Program-made: the position numbers and the translations under genes
Assembly: GCA_028023455.1 (NCBI GenBank)
Contig: JAQFVV010006238.1
Coordinates: forward strand, 3,852,572 to 3,916,571
Reading direction: 5' to 3'
Length of the DNA: 64,000 nt
Source of the DNA: Epiperipatus broadwayi
Taxonomy: Eukaryota > Onychophora > Udeonychophora > Euonychophora > Peripatidae
Part shown: positions 24,101-39,110 of the stretch, one piece after another
How the letters are laid out: each line of letters opens with the position of its first letter
Position numbering within the stretch: position 1 is the first letter of the stretch
The notes under the pieces: model-generated
Database searches by the model: none
What the model was told of the DNA's origin: nothing
What the model saw: only the letters and a program-made list of their open reading frames with translations

Positions 24101-27080
24101 CAATTAATACTTTATTATTATAGTGCATTTTTTTATCGAAGAGAACAGAAATTGCACCACAGTTCCGTCCTTCCATTCGACTTAAGTAAATATTTAATGA
24201 GGAGTTTCTTTTGGTTATTTGAAATAATTCACTTTTTTATTTCTTTCATTAAATACATATTATTTTTAGAAATACCAGATAAATAAATACTGTCACTTTT
24301 TTTTATAATTAATTTAAGCATGGCATGATATATCAAAATACACATATCCTTAATTTTGCATTTAACTCTCATAAAACCATAACGCAGAAGATGGTGAAAA
24401 ATCAAAATAAATTCTGAAAAACAGTCCTGCATACATTTCCAAGATATATTAGAAGACACACGTGGATTAATTATATAACAATAATGTTCATGCACTCTAT
24501 CTTTTTTCTTAATTATAGATAAATAAAGTAATGCCATCTTAACACCAACGATATACATTTTTAAATATTAATAATTATGAGTTGGTTAATTCAAATGTTT
24601 AAAATTAAGGAGGGAAATGAAAAACTAATGTATCTTCTTAAAATCTATTCCTGCATTCCAATTAAAGACATTCTTCCGTAATCAATTTCCTAAGATTTTT
24701 TAGAAGTTTACTCCAAAGCTTTTTAAATCAATTTGACTTCAGCAACTGGCTGCAATTACAACTATAATGAGCATTGGCTGCAATTATCACAATAATGAGC
24801 AATTTTTTACTGGAAGCTATCTGTTATATAGATATTTCTTTTCTCCTAGCAAAAGGTCATTTCCCTTCCCAAGGTTAACTCCCACGTTTTTGCACCCAAG
24901 CTAATTACATATTCAAAAAAAAATCTTTTCTTAAAAAAAAAAAAAATCATTCTGATTTTTTTACAAGTAAATCAAGACAAAAAAAAATAATATCAATAGA
25001 AAAAAAATAACTTTTACAAACTGGAAAGAAATGAATATTAATTAACTGTTAAACAAAATGATGAATAATTTATTTAATTTATAAAATAATTCACCTATCC
25101 AAATACCCATTAATCATTGAAAAGAAATATATTTGTTAAATTATTAAAGATAATTTCTGTACCTTAAATGTCTTCATGTTAAATGTACTATCGTTTAATG
25201 TTATTAGAAGATGAAAATGAAGTGAAAATGATGCAGAGTCATACATGCATGCACATACACTATACTATAAATATTAAACTATCTTGACTAAATATAATTG
25301 AGGTGACTATTAATGTTGATAAAGGGATAGATATCAATGAATAAGGGATTAGGAAAACATTCAAATCAATACTAAACACTAGCATAAAATAACTTTGCGT
25401 TTTCCTGCCAAAATATACCAATTCCTATAATAACAACCCCTCTCTCTGGCATTACATACTTCACTAACCACAATAATAATAATGAATACTTATAAAGTGG
25501 TCTATCAACTGCATAAGCAATCCATATCTAAGCTTTAAACAATTTCCAGCAAAAAATTTTAAAATTCTAAGGCTATTTCATTTTTTTTTAATACAATATA
25601 ACTATTCAATGCAGATACAAAGTATCTCAATTCCTTGTGCCCATTCAGATGGTCACAATATATAATTTCATAAGTGTCATCAAAGTCTGTGTTGCATATA
25701 ATGTATAAGTTGCTAGCAAGATTGAAATTGGTTCATAATCAATGTTTATATAATTATTTTATAATTTAATTGAATTTGCTACATCATTATGTTGCAATAC
25801 TTTTGTACCCAAAAAGCTACCTATATTGAAATTGGCACATTTTCTTCAGTTGATAACTTAATAAACCAAACTTATTATAGCTTTTTAAAATATTACTAGT
25901 GTTTGCACATCATTGTTTGGATTATCAGGAATTATAGGATTATTACCATATTGTAGATCTAATGGTCTACAGGATGAAATGTTTTGCTTTTATTTTTAAC
26001 TATTTCTAATTAGAAATGTTTTTATAAAACCAATATTTCATCTCAATGTGAAGTCATCTGTAAATTATTCCAAAAACCATTGTCAGTGAAAACAGTCTGC
26101 AATTAATAAAACATTGTGAAAAGTGCTATAAGAATAATAAATATTTCAAATATCTGAAGAAGGCTGCTAGTCAGTCAAAACTGTATTATATTAAGAGATT
26201 GTGAAAAGTGAGAAATGTGTCAATTATATTCATAACTAAAATAATTACCCTTGTAATTTATATTTAAATTATTACAACGTTTAATCTTGATGTATAATCA
26301 CTTTTGCTGTAAACAAATTCGGTAATATAAATAAGTTCTGTTTAAGTAAATAACACCCCTATATATATATCATTAAAAACCAGTCAACACATAGACAATA
26401 TCAATAACAGTGAACAATTTCAAACTGTTACCAAGGTAACATCCTTTTAACAATAAAGGTGGAATCCTTTATAACCACCTTAAATGATATAAAGACCTTA
26501 TTAAAGTTCATGATATATCTTTAAATATTTAAGTGATGGATTAAATTATGTAAAATTGTGACAATTGATTCTTTTTCTTCAAAATACTATTTTTATTCAT
26601 AGTACTCTATAATTTACTTACACCAATCTTTGACTAATTACTTTTGTGCAATAAACTTATAGGAAGCAACAGCAATATTGCATAATTTCAAATAATTCTT
26701 CATATGCATCCATAAGCAGCTCTCTCCATTTGATCCTAGCACCATTTACTGTCAGCTTGAGTAATCATAAGACCATCCAATGGTTTGGTGCTATAATATC
26801 ACCATTTCTTTTGCATTCACCAGTGAGGACTAAAATTCAAAGTTGGAACTTAGAGATTTATGCATGTAGCTTCTACCTTTTACTCCTTTTCATTAGTTAA
26901 GGTAATAGTCTAAATCAAAGGAAACCTTAAAGTTTTAAATTCAAGCTAATTTGCATGCATAGTTATATAGATCTCTGAGATGAGATTATTTTCTGTATAT
27001 TTTAGATAACTCAATGCTATGACAGCTGTATCCTGCTTGACCTTTGACTACAATTAGCAGTGAGTTGCGTCATTTATGAA
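21125..27080. other. Long A-rich stretch without recognised genes
   Basis: The plus strand is visibly richer in A than T over much of 21.3-25.4 kb. A short (GT)n lies at about 22497-22512 and a 28-bp tandem pair at 24747-24802. The minus frames 22912-23130 (72 codons) and 24229-24558 (109 codons) have no recognisable domain. The strand bias would fit a long non-coding or untranslated transcribed region, but nothing else shows this. Around 26730-26900 there is weak similarity to 5480-5690. Confidence 0.5.
24747..24802. repeat. 28-bp tandem duplication
   Basis: 'tggctgcaattacaactata' at 24747 recurs at 24775 as 'tggctgcaattatcacaata', both followed by 'atgagca'. Confidence 0.85.
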
Positions 27081-27087
27081 TCTTAAC

Positions 27088-27230
27088 ACGAGATGGATGG
27101 GTGAAATAAGAAAGTGTGTAGGGGTGATGTGGAGAAGAGAAACTAAAGATCGGGGAAGATAGATTGAACTTGGAGAAAGATCTTCTTCCTGCAGTGGACT
27201 GATGATAATGGTTGATGATGATGACACTCC
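27088..27230 (+). pseudogene. LINE 3' coding end, degenerate
   Basis: Read from 27091 the frame gives RWMGEIRKCVGVMWRRETKD, then RGR, a stop, IELGE. This matches the well-known C-terminal pattern of endonuclease-reverse transcriptase LINEs (R.W.DEI....G..W....QDR..W..LGE...QQW). The following 'cagtggactgatgataatgg' fits the usual QQW-TD ending, and a GAT run follows as 3' tail. Only the last ~45 codons remain. A longer, more damaged relic of the same kind is at 60483-60815. Confidence 0.7.
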
Positions 27231-28218
27231 TATTTCATTTTTGACTTTTCAAAAATAGGTAAAATGTAATCATTAATCTTATATATAATATAGAGTCTTA
27301 GAATAGTCACCAGGTGTTTTATTCGTTTATTTTTTTTTTTTAGTAGGTTGATTGTAAATTGTTCGTTCAGTTTACTTTTTTAAAACAAATTCTCATCAAA
27401 ATTTATTTCTGTTTTATAATTGCATTATTTTAATTCTCGAGAAAGTAAATGGCATTTTAATAAAGTCAAGTTTTGAAAAATAAAGTACTGATTTCATCAA
27501 TTTAATAGCTAACTGGAAATTAAATATTCTTTCCCTGAATAATAAAGGGATTGAAATCTGATAAGTAGATGCAAGGCATCTCAAGTAAATCCTGAGCTGA
27601 TCTGTGATAAATTAAAAGAAGCCCAATGAAATGATTTTAATTCCAACCACTAATTTAGTAACAAATTTTTAATTGTTTTATTTATTTTTTTGTACAAATA
27701 TTGAAATAAAAAAAATTTAAATTTTCCATTAAGAAGTAAAGATATTTACTAATAAAATATACAATTTATGCGCGCAGCGCAGATTTAAAAAGAGAAAGAT
27801 ATTCAAAAGTGATATTTGCTGGCAATATAATATTTATAAATGTTTAAAAATGTTTATTTAATTATCATAAACTTTGAAAAATATCCACAAATCTAAATAT
27901 AAATCTTTCGTTTTTTTTTTCCAACTTCTCTTTAAAAAATATTTTTACTGAACTAGGAAAAGTAACCCAAAATGGGCATATAGCAAACTAATACTACTAT
28001 TATTACTTCAATTATTGTCTACTTCTCCCATTGCTACTAATACTACTCATAATACTATTATTATTAATATATGTTTAATAAATTCGAGTACCCGAAGTGC
28101 CAACCGGAATGTGTTCAATGGACCAGGAACTCCAGAATCTGTCCTCTACCTCACATTAAATGACATAGACTAATAATAATACGGTTACTGTTTACTACTA
28201 CTACTATTGCTGCTTCTG

Positions 28219-28275
<57 letters not shown>

Positions 28276-29100
28276 ACTACTATTATAACTACCACTGCCA
28301 CCGTCACCGCCATATTTAATAATTGAATAATTTATTGTTCAGGAATTCCTAAGAAGTTCAAGAATCAGAAGTAATAGAGCTGGGTAATCATTCATTGATG
28401 ATAAACTCCAAACTTTGCCATTCTAATACTGTACCAAACAGTACAGATCATAGAGCAAAAATAATGCAAATTAGGTCTATGGTAGTAGAAAATCATATTT
28501 TCATGATTTTTTTTTACTCTTTTAGGATATTTAGTTGAGGGCAATGATTGTCACAGAACTCTTTCATATATTCAATATGAATAAAGGTGTTGTAATACTG
28601 AAAAGAACTTATTTTATGCAAGGAGAGAGGTTAAGATACCAAAGAAAGTAGGAAAAAATAGAGATGGAAAAGAAAATATCAGACTTTATTTTATAGAGTA
28701 TAAGCTGTTGAAGGAGAATCACATTAAATTATAAAGTGTATCATGGAGCACTAAAGATCAAAGGAGTTAAAGATGCAAAGATGATTATTTATTTGTTTAT
28801 ATCTTTATGACAAGGATGGATAATATGTGTTAAGATAAGATATTCGAATAAAACAGTTTTTATTAAAATAAGGTAGGAAAAGGAAGAGGAAAATTAGATC
28901 TATTTAGAATGGTATGTAATGATTTTTATAAAAATAAAATATTTAATGTTCATAACAAGAACTCTTCACATAATGCTTATGCATAGAAATTTTAAACTTC
29001 CTTTTAGAAACAATTTTATACATCAGCTTGTAATCTAGAATTATACAACTATTGAAGCTAATAATTTAAATTTTCAGACACTTTAGAGAAATACTTTTCA
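27231..29100. other. AT-rich stretch with a (CTA)n array
   Basis: Apart from the CTA array nothing is recognised. From about 28.6 kb the plus strand begins to show more G than C, as in the tandem unit that follows. Confidence 0.55.
28192..28311. repeat. (CTA)n trinucleotide microsatellite
   Basis: An imperfect CTA/CTG-type array with an uninterrupted CTA core at about 28219-28275, ending in degenerate 'ctaccactgccaccg' sequence. Confidence 0.95.
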
Positions 29101-29103
29101 GCT

Positions 29104-32100
29104 ATATATATATATTGTGCCCTTTTCTATAGGTCGGTAATAGTTCATAACAGTCAATTACTAAAAATTTTAAATTTAGAATATGTTCTTTTAATATGGT
29201 AATTGTATTAAGTCAATTATATCTTTAAAGTACAATTTGAAGCTAAAGAGAATGTGTAGTGTATAAAATCATTTAAAAATAGTTATGTAAAGCTTAAAAT
29301 ATTGTTTCATATGGTTGTAAAAGCTGGCCATATTAAATAACACAGCTATAAATAATTAAAAGTATATTTAATAAGTTCGATTTTAATAGTTTAAAACTTG
29401 TAGTAATAAATGCTATGTTTAAATTTATAGTCATATTTAATAAGCAAAAATTAATATCGTACATTTTAAAAAATAAACTTTATGATGGTGAAAATTGTAT
29501 TTAATTCTATATTTTCTAAATTGTTCTTCCAAATTTTATAATTATTTTATATAATATAATAAGTGTATCAATTATATAAATCTAGGCAGAGAAATAGATT
29601 GAAAATCGTCTGTCAAAGTTATTAATCATGTGACTTGTATACTAATACTTTCACACACATGCTTGTTTGTATTTAAAGTAACGAAGTTTAAAATATTTTA
29701 AAAGTTATATTATAGAATTGGATGGAATTGTCACCTAGCATAAAATAATAATAAATATTAAGTTAACTATCGTATAACATGTTTAAATGATGTAATAAAG
29801 ACAAATACAGTTAATAAAAAAATTAAATATTTTGTTTAAATAAAAATAGATAAATGGAATAGGTTATTAAAGTTATTTTAAAAGTCATTTTAAATGTTTA
29901 AATAATTTTAATAAAATAATAATTGATTTAAAAGTAATATTTTAAATAATATTTTTTAAATTTTATTACATCATAATTTCTAATTTTGAAATTCAATTCT
30001 ACTTGAAATTGAAAATATGTAAATTTGTTCTCAAGCTAAAGTAAGAATTAACCAATAGGAATAGGTATTCTTACAGACTATAAATATGATTTGCACGGGG
30101 TTATCAGGGGAGATTAATAATGTATTGAAACCAAAGAAAGGTATATTAGCAGCTCTCAAAGAGATAGTATTTTTTTTAAATTTTTTATTTTAGTCAATTT
30201 TTTTTAGTACTTTCTTATCGTTTTATTTGCAAAACACTAATTGATAATTTTTAAAAGTATTTTTGCAATAGAGGGTGTTAAAATATAATAATTTAGAAAC
30301 TTCATGGAGATGATTTTTTAATTTTTTAAAAGTTACTTGCCAGTAGTATTTTATCTGAAGTTTAACCTAGACTACGCAATAGAGATGGATATACTATGAA
30401 ATAAAATGGATATAAATTGTAATACTGTAAAAATGTTTGGAATATTTATTGATACAACTTTATTAATGCATAACCGAAGAACTGTATTGGTACATAAAAA
30501 ACCACAGCTCGGACATCATACGGAGTCTAATGGAAAAATTGGAGACGCATTATTATTTATAAGCTTATCCAAGATTTATTTTTTAAATAGTAATAAGACA
30601 ATTATATTTCATGAATTATTTTGTATAATATTATATCAAAAGGAGTAAAATGTTGTATCCTTTCTGAAGGTAACATTTTTAAAAAATATTTTCAAGAATT
30701 AAAGAAAGAACCCAGGAGAATATGTTACAGAAGCGTTTTTGATATTAAAATATCCGGTCTTAGAATTATTTAAAATGTATTTAGAAAAGATTTGTTTAAA
30801 AGTACTTGAAGTTTTTTTTTATTTTTAAAAGAGATTTATAAAAAATACCAAACGAAAGTTTAAATGTATCAAGAAGGAAACATATATAAAAAAAGTGAAC
30901 ACATAGTTGAATAAAAGATGGATCCATGGAAATACAAATAGTACTTAAAAGTTTATCGAATATTTTTAAAGTTAAATTAGATGGATTGATGCATCAGATA
31001 CGCAGAGAATATTGGTAGAGAAAATACTTAAAAAAAACTTCACGGGATTAATTAATATTATGATTTAATAATTATTGTCCTAAATACTAAAACCAAGGAT
31101 TATTTTCTATAAATTTTACTAAATGGATTAATAATTATTTTTATTTTAAACTTTAACGCGCTTGGAGGAGAACATTTTTAAAAACTCTAGAGAAAATAAT
31201 AAACATTTTGGACTTATCAGGAACTATCGTCAAGAAAATATGTAATTATAGTTTTGATTCCTTTTATTTTGTTAACCTAGTTTAAATCTAAATTTTTATA
31301 TAAGATTAGGAAAAACATAAAAACATTAATTTATTAATATTAAAATTTTATAATATAACAATCTAATAATTTAGCTAAAAATATTTTAATATAAAGTGTA
31401 TGGGTGTGAATTTTTTTTATATCTGCAATGCTCAAGTGGATAAAGAAAAGCCTACTGAACACGATGACTAGATAAAGGTTATTGGTAATAATAATAACTA
31501 TTGATAATTTTATAATGTATATATTTTTTGTGTTTTCTTTAGATCATCTATGGATAGTAAGAATGAAGTGTAAAAGTTTTAATTATATGTAACGCATTTT
31601 CATACAACATTTTAAAAAAAATTATGAGATAGGATTGATTTGAAAATATGCATACAACGATTTTTTTTATTTTTTTATTAGTGATATAATCCAACATAAC
31701 AAATAATTATGTGATTCTTTTAAAATTTTCATGTTATTGGATATTCAAATATTGTCTAAGTAGATTGTATATGATTAAACATACAGAGCAATGAAGTAAG
31801 CAACTTTTCTTATGGAATCGTAAGATTGTTTAACTATTAATGAATTTTATTTATTGTTTTTGTAAATGCAGATAGTTATTTATCGATGTAAGATGTGGAA
31901 AATCTTGAGAAATAATGTTGAGATAGTGGCTTGGAAGTACTTAGTGAACAGGAAACCAAGATGATGTTTTAAGAAATAGGATGTTATAAGGAATGGAAAT
32001 AATATTTAGTCTTTATGTGAATATCAGCATAGTTAACAAAGCCCTATGACTGATACACATTTTATTTGGACAGTGTTTATATTTCTTTAAATATTTGATG

Positions 32101-34097
32101 TTCTAATAAAGCTGAAGAAATAGCTTTAACATCGTCCCTGTACTAGAGGATATTAGGCAGGTAAATGCCATACCTCTTCACACTGTGCCATGATTTTGAG
32201 ATATGTTAAGAGTAATACTCTAGCTTTCTTCCTTAATCCTATGCATCTGTTTTCGCTATCTTTATTTCATGTAACTGCATCGTTCAGTAAGATATGTTTA
32301 AGAGAAATGATAAATAATTTAGAACTTAGGTTATGCTATCGTTTTGTATAAGATTGGTTTATTTGCTTAGAAGGAATAGGACATTATAACTTAAAATTGA
32401 AGATCCAAAGTATCCTAAGGAAAGAAAAGAATCATAGAATATATTTTGAATTTTATTTCGGAAATGAAATATAAACTTTTTAAAATAAGGTATCTAAACA
32501 AAGATATTTTCTTTAAAGTGATAATAATTTTAAATGCTTTAGTATTATTTTTTTTAAGAGAAAAATAAGTATTGCATATTTTAAAAATACAATAGTACAA
32601 AGTAAATTATGTAAACAATATGCATAGTATATTTTTTGTTTATTGATTAACAGAAATATATTAATGATTACACTTATATCATACTAAAGTAAGGCTTAAA
32701 GAAGAATATATTATGATTAGTAAACATTGTGTGATAAATACTAAAATCTAGTACTGAATTTTGGATAATATTTTGTGTAACATCTTTGACTTTGCAAGAT
32801 GAAATTTTTTTTAATATTTTGAGAAATCCATACTCATTATAAAATTTTGTTTTCTATAGAATGTTTTTCTAAGTATGAATTTTTTAAAATAAGATAGTTT
32901 AATAATATTAAGGATAAAATGCTGTTGCTAATAAAGTAGATAAATATATTTGTAATAAGTTAACCATAATGAGAAACCAAATAGTAACATTTTTTTTAAA
33001 ATTTTGTCCTAAATCTAAATAAAGATATAATTGAAATATAAATTATTTTTTTTATAACCCGGTAGATCAAACTGTAAAGTAAAAAAGTTAAGGATATCCA
33101 CTGTAAATAGTGTAAATAAATTGTTTATTTATTTGTTGTTAGTAATAAACTTTGTTAAATTTTGTTATTTCAAAAATTTTGTGTCCGAGTTATTTATTTC
33201 TCCACATCGCTGCATGAAATCACGATATATGCATAATAATTGAAACAAATATATAATTTTGCACAAAAGATAAATAGAGAATTATTTTAAGAATTTTAAA
33301 TATTTTATTGGTATTCATTATAATTAAATAATCATAATCTTACATTATTTTATTGGTCATAAATCAGTTATCACAATATTATATTAAATTATATGCTATC
33401 AGTTGCCACACATATTTTGTTTGTCAGATTATTAAAATGCTACCACGTATTTATTATATCATTACATGAAGATATAAGATCATATATTATTTCATTATTT
33501 TATTATGGTAATAAAATTATAGTAAAAAGAAAAGATATACAGAATTAGTTAAACAATGAAGAATATTATTACTGTTATTTATTATTATTAGTTTCAGTGT
33601 AGTAGATTATGACATAAAATCATTTCTCATATTTTACTACCATATTTTTATTAACTTAGAATAAACTTTATGAACCTGAGATTATTTTATTGAGCTAGAT
33701 TATTACAAATAGAAGATTAAGACTTAATTATTAGTTTAATCTTAGTGAGTAGAAGTTATTAAAGTCGTAAGAATACTATGAGTTTGTTATTTGAAATAGT
33801 AATAAAGGGGGGATAGTGTTCTTATGCCATTGAGGTAGTATCCTGTGGGATATTGGCTCAATGTAATCTATCTTGTCACCTGTATTTTCACTTCAAGTCT
33901 CATGAAAATATTAAATATTTATTTAATTTATTTTTATAAACTGAACCTTATTCGTATTTTAAATTTGAGCTAGTGAAATATTTTAATTCTAATGCTGAAT
34001 ATTTTAGTTATTAATTATTAACTGAGATAGAACCCGTTTTATTTATATCATATATTATCTGGAAGTGAGGATGCATGAGATTACAGGTTAGAATATA
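29104..34097. repeat. ~5.0-kb tandem unit, copy 1
   Basis: This unit begins in an (AT)n run just before 'ttgtgcccttttctatagg' (29115) and ends at 'aggttagaatatatata' (about 34085-34097). Every landmark recurs in copy 2 at an offset of about 4.98-5.0 kb. Sampled blocks differ only at scattered bases and in small indels of homopolymers. The plus strand is poor in C. The 80-codon frame at 30406-30648 is broken differently in copy 2 (35353-35601), so it is not conserved as protein. No transposase, polymerase or RNA gene is recognised inside, and no terminal inverted repeats are seen. Confidence 0.92.
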
Positions 34098-37000
34098 TAT
34101 ATGTATATATATATTGTGCCCTTTTCTATAGGTCAGTAATGGTTTATAACAGTCAATTACTAAAAATTTTAAATTTTAGAATATGTTCTTTTGATTTATT
34201 AATTATATTAAGTCAATTATATCTTTAAAGTACAATTTGAAGCTAAAGAGAATGCGTAGTATATAAAATCATTTAAAAATAGTTATGTAAAGCTTTAAAT
34301 ATTGTTTCATATGGTTGTAAAAGCTGGCCATATTAAATAACACAGCTGTAAATAATTAAAAGTATATTTAATAAATTCGATTTTAATAGTTTAAAACTGA
34401 TAAGTTAATAAATACAGTGTTTAAATTTATAATCATATTTAATAAACAAAAATTAATATAGTATATTTTAAAAATAAACTTTATGATGGTGAGAATTGTA
34501 TTTAATTCTATATTTTCTAAATTGTTCTTCCAAATTTTTTATAATTATTTTATATAATATAATAAGTGTATCAATTTTATAAATCTAGGCAGAAAAATAG
34601 ATTGAAAATCATCTGTCAAAGTTATTAATCATGTGATTTTTAATGTATACTCTCACACACACGCTTGTTTGAAATAATAACAAAGTTTAAAATATTTTAA
34701 AAGTTATATTATAGAATTGGATAGAATTATTGCCTATCATAAAAGTGAATAGTATTAAACATTAAATTAACTATCGTATGTAATGTTTTAAATAATGTAA
34801 TAAAGACGAATACATTCATAATATAAAAATTAAATATTTTATTTAAATAAAAATAGATAAATTGAATATTAAGAAATGGAATAAGTTATTAAATGTTATT
34901 TTAAAAGTTATTTTAAATGTTTAAATAGTTTTAATAAAATAATAATTTATTTAAAAGTAATATTTTAAATAATATTTTAAGTTCATTACGTCATAATTTT
35001 TTATTTTCAAATATAATTCTGCTATAAATTGAAAATATGTAAATTTGTTCTCAAGCTAAAGTAAGAATTAACCAATAGGAATAGGTATTCTTACAGACTA
35101 TAAATATCGTCGTAACTAAGTTATCGGGGGAGATTAATAATGTATTGAAACCGGAGAAAGTCAATTTTTTTTGAGTACTTTCTTATCATTTATTTTGCAA
35201 AAATTAATTGATAATTTTAAAGTGTTTTTGCAAAAGAAAGTTTTAGAAAAAAATTATATATTTAGAAACTTCGTGGAAATGATTTTCTAATTTTTAAAGT
35301 ACTTACCAGTCGTATTTTATCTAAAAGTTTAACCTAAAGTACGCAATAAAAAATGGATATACTACGAAATAAAATGGATATAAATTGTAATACTGAAAAA
35401 ATATTTGAAATATTTATTGATACAGCTTTATTTATGCATAACCAAAGAACTTTTTTGGTACATAAAAAAAAAAACCACAGCACGGACATCATACGGAGTC
35501 TAATGAAAAATTGGAGACACATTATTATTTATAAGCCTATCCAAGATTTATTTTTAAATTGTAATAAGATAGTTATATATTGCATGAATTATTTTATATA
35601 GTATGATATTCAAAGGAATAAAATGTTATATCCTTTCTGAAGGTAACATTTTTTAAAAATATTTTTCAAGAATTAAATAAAGAACCCAGGAAAATATGTT
35701 ACAGAAGCGTTTTGATATTAAAATATCCTTCTTAGAATTATTTAAAATGTATTTGGAAAAGATTTGTTCAAAAGTACTTGAAATTTTTATTTTAAAGTGA
35801 TATATAAAAATACCAAACGAAAGTTTAAATGTATCAAGAAGGAAACATAGAAAAAAAGTGAACACATAGATGAATGAAAGATGGATCCATGGAAATACAA
35901 ATAGTACTTAAAAGTTCATCGAATATTTTTAAAGTTAAATTAGATGGATTGATGCATCCGATACGCAGAGAATATTGGTAGAGAAAATACTTAAAAAGAA
36001 GCTTCATGGGATTAATTAATATTATGATTTAATAATTATCGTCCTAAAACTAAGACCAAGGATTATTTTCTAAATTTTACTAAATGGATTAATAATTATT
36101 TTTGTTTTAAACTTTAACGCGCTTGGAGAACATTTTTGGAAAACTCTAGAGAAAATAATAAGCATTTTGGACTTATCAGGAACTATTGTCAAGAAAATAT
36201 GTAAATATAGTTTTGATTCCTTTTATTTTAACGTAGTTTAAATCTAAATTTTTATATAAGATTAGGAAAAACATAAAAAACATTAATTTATTAATATTAA
36301 AATTTTATAATATAACCATCTAATAATTTAGCTAAAAATATTTTAATATAAAGTGTATGGGTGTGAATTTTTTTTTTATATCTGCAATGCTCAAGTGGAT
36401 AAAGGAAGCCTACTGAACACGATGACTAGATAAAGGTTATTGGTAATAATAATAACTATTGATAATTTATAATGTATATTTTTTTTGTTTTCTTTAGATC
36501 ATCCATAAATTGGAAGAATGAAGTGTAAAAGTTTTTTACTTATATGTACCGCGTTTCATACAACATTTAAAAAACAAAACAAAACATTATGAGATAGGAT
36601 TGATTTGAAAATATGCATACGAGATTATTATTTTTTTTATTAGTAATATAATCCAACATAACAAATAATTATGTGATTCTTTTAAAATTTTCATGTTAGG
36701 ATATTCAAATATTGTCTAAGTAGATTGTATATGATTAGACATATAGAATAATGAAGTAAGCAGACTTTTCTTGTGGAACAGATAGATTGTTTAACTATTA
36801 ATGAATTTTATTTATTGTTTTGTAAATGCAGATAGTTATTTATCGATGTAAGATGTGGAAAATCTTGAGAAATAATGTTGAGATAGTGGCTTGGAAGTAC
36901 TATAGTTAGCAGGAAACCAAGATGATGTATTTTTTTAAAAATAGGATATGATAAGGAATAAAAATAGTATTTAGTCTTTATGTGAATATCAGCATAGTTA

Positions 37001-39070
37001 ACAAAGCCCTATGACTGATACACATTTTATTTGGACAGTGTTTATATTTCTTTAAATATTTGATGTTCTAATAAAGCTGAAGAAATAGCTTTAACATCGT
37101 CCCTGTACTAGAGGATATTAGGCAGGTAAATGCCATACCTCTTCGCACTGTACCATGATTTTGAGATATGTTAAGAGTAATATTCTAGCTTTCTTCCTTA
37201 ATCCTATGCATCTGTTTTCGCTATCTTTATTTCATGTAACTGCATCGTTTAGTAAGATATTTTAAAAGAAATGATAAATAATTTAGAACTAAGGTTATGC
37301 TATCGTTTTTGTATAAGATGAGTTTATTTGCTTATAAGGAGCAGAATATTATAACTTAAAATTGAAGATCCAAAGTATCCTAAGGAAAGAAAAGAATCAT
37401 CGAATATATTTTGAATTTTATTTCGGAAATGAAATATAAATTTTTTTAAAATAGAGCATCTAAACAAAGATATTTTCTTTAAAGTGATAATAATTTTAAA
37501 TGCTTTAGTATTATTTTTTTTAAGAGAAAATAAGTATTGCATATTTTAAAATACAATAGTACAAAGTAAATTATGTAAACAATATGCATAATATATTTTT
37601 TTGTTTATTGATTAACAGAAATATATTGATGATTGCATTTATGTCATACTAAAGTAAGGCTTAAAGAAGAATATATTATGATTAGTAAACATTGTGTGAT
37701 AAATACTAAAATCTAGTACTGAATTTTGGATAATATTTTGTGTAACATCTTTGACTTTGCAAGATGAAAATTTTTTTTTTTAATATTTTGAGAAGTCCAT
37801 ACTCATTAGAAAATTTTGTTTTCTATGGAATGTTTTCTAAGTATGAATTTTTTTTTAAAAAAAAAGATAGTTTAATAATATTAAGGATAAAATGCTGTTG
37901 TTAATAAAGTAGATAAATTTATTTGTAATAAGTTAACCATAATGAGAAACCAAATAGTAACATTTTTTTTAAAATTTTGTCCTAAATCTAAATAAAGACA
38001 TGATTGAAATATAAATTATTTTTTTTATAACCCGGTAGATCAAACTGTAAAGTAAAAAAGGTTAAGGATATCCACTGTAAATAATGTAAATAAATTGTTA
38101 TTTATTTGTTGTTAGTAATAAACTTTGTTAAATTTTGTTATTTAAAAAATTTTGTGTCCGAGTTATTTATTTCTCCACATAGCTGCCTGAAAACACGATA
38201 TATGCATAATAATCGAAACAAATATATAATTTTGCACAAAAGATAAATAGAGAATTATTTTAAGAATTTTAAATATTTTATTGGTATTCATTATAATTAA
38301 ATAACCATAATCTTACATTATTTTACTGGTCATAAATCACGTATCACAATATTATATTAAATTATATGCTATCAGTTGCCACACATATTTTGTTTGTCAG
38401 ATTATTAAAATGCTATCACATATTTATTATATCATTACATGAAGATATAAGATCATATTATATTATTTCATTATTTTATTATGGTAATAAAATTATAGTA
38501 AAAAGAAAAGATATACAGAATTAGTTAAACAATGAAGAATATTATTACTGTTATTTATTATTATTATTAGTTTAAGTGTAGTAGATTATGACATAAAATC
38601 CCTTCTCACATTTTACTACTGTATTTTTATTAACTTAAAATAAACTTTATGAACCTGAGATTATTTTATTTGAGCTAGATTATTACAAATAGAAGATTAA
38701 GACTTAATTATTAGTTTAATCTTAGTGAGTAGAAGTTATTACAGTCGTAAGAATACTATGAGTTTGTTATTTGAAATAGTAATAAGGGGGGATAGTGTTC
38801 TTATGCCATTGAGGTATTATCCTGTGGGATATTGGCTCAATGTAATCTATCTTGTCAACTGTATTTTCACTTCAAGTCTCATGAAAATATTAAATATTTA
38901 TTTAATTTATTTTTATAAACTGAACCTTATTCGTATTGTAAATTTGAGCTAGTGAAACATTTTAATTTTAATGCTGAATATTTTATTTATTAATTATTAA
39001 CTGAGATAGAACCCGTTTTATTTTATATCATATACTATTCTGGAAGTGAAGATGCACTAGATGAAGGTTA

Positions 39071-39085
<15 letters not shown>
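34098..39085. repeat. ~5.0-kb tandem unit, copy 2
   Basis: Direct repeat of copy 1, from 'ttgtgcccttttctatagg' at 34114 to 'aggttagaatatatat' at 39065, entering an (AT)n run to 39107. Both junctions lie in AT microsatellite sequence, so unequal exchange or slippage at the microsatellite is the simplest origin. Differences from copy 1 include small deletions near 35155 (a ~40-base block of copy 1 is absent) and homopolymer changes. The frames at 35353-35601, 35653-35865 (minus), 37324-37542 (minus) and 38725-38952 have no known domains. Confidence 0.92.

Positions 39086-39107
<22 letters not shown>
39074..39107. repeat. (AT)n microsatellite at the tandem-unit end
   Basis: An alternating AT run that closes the second 5-kb unit. 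Shorter equivalents are present at both other unit boundaries. Confidence 0.95.

Positions 39108-39110
<3 letters not shown>

Noticed and set aside
30406-30648. 80-codon frame inside the 5-kb unit as a conserved gene
   Set aside because: The homologous frame in the second unit (35353-35601) diverges after a frameshift, so there is no sign of protein-level constraint.
33040-33215. LTR-like 3' end ('aataaactttg' then 'ttttgtgtccgagttattt') in the 5-kb unit
   Set aside because: No primer-binding site follows, no matching second terminal repeat is visible within a unit, and no gag or pol motif was found.
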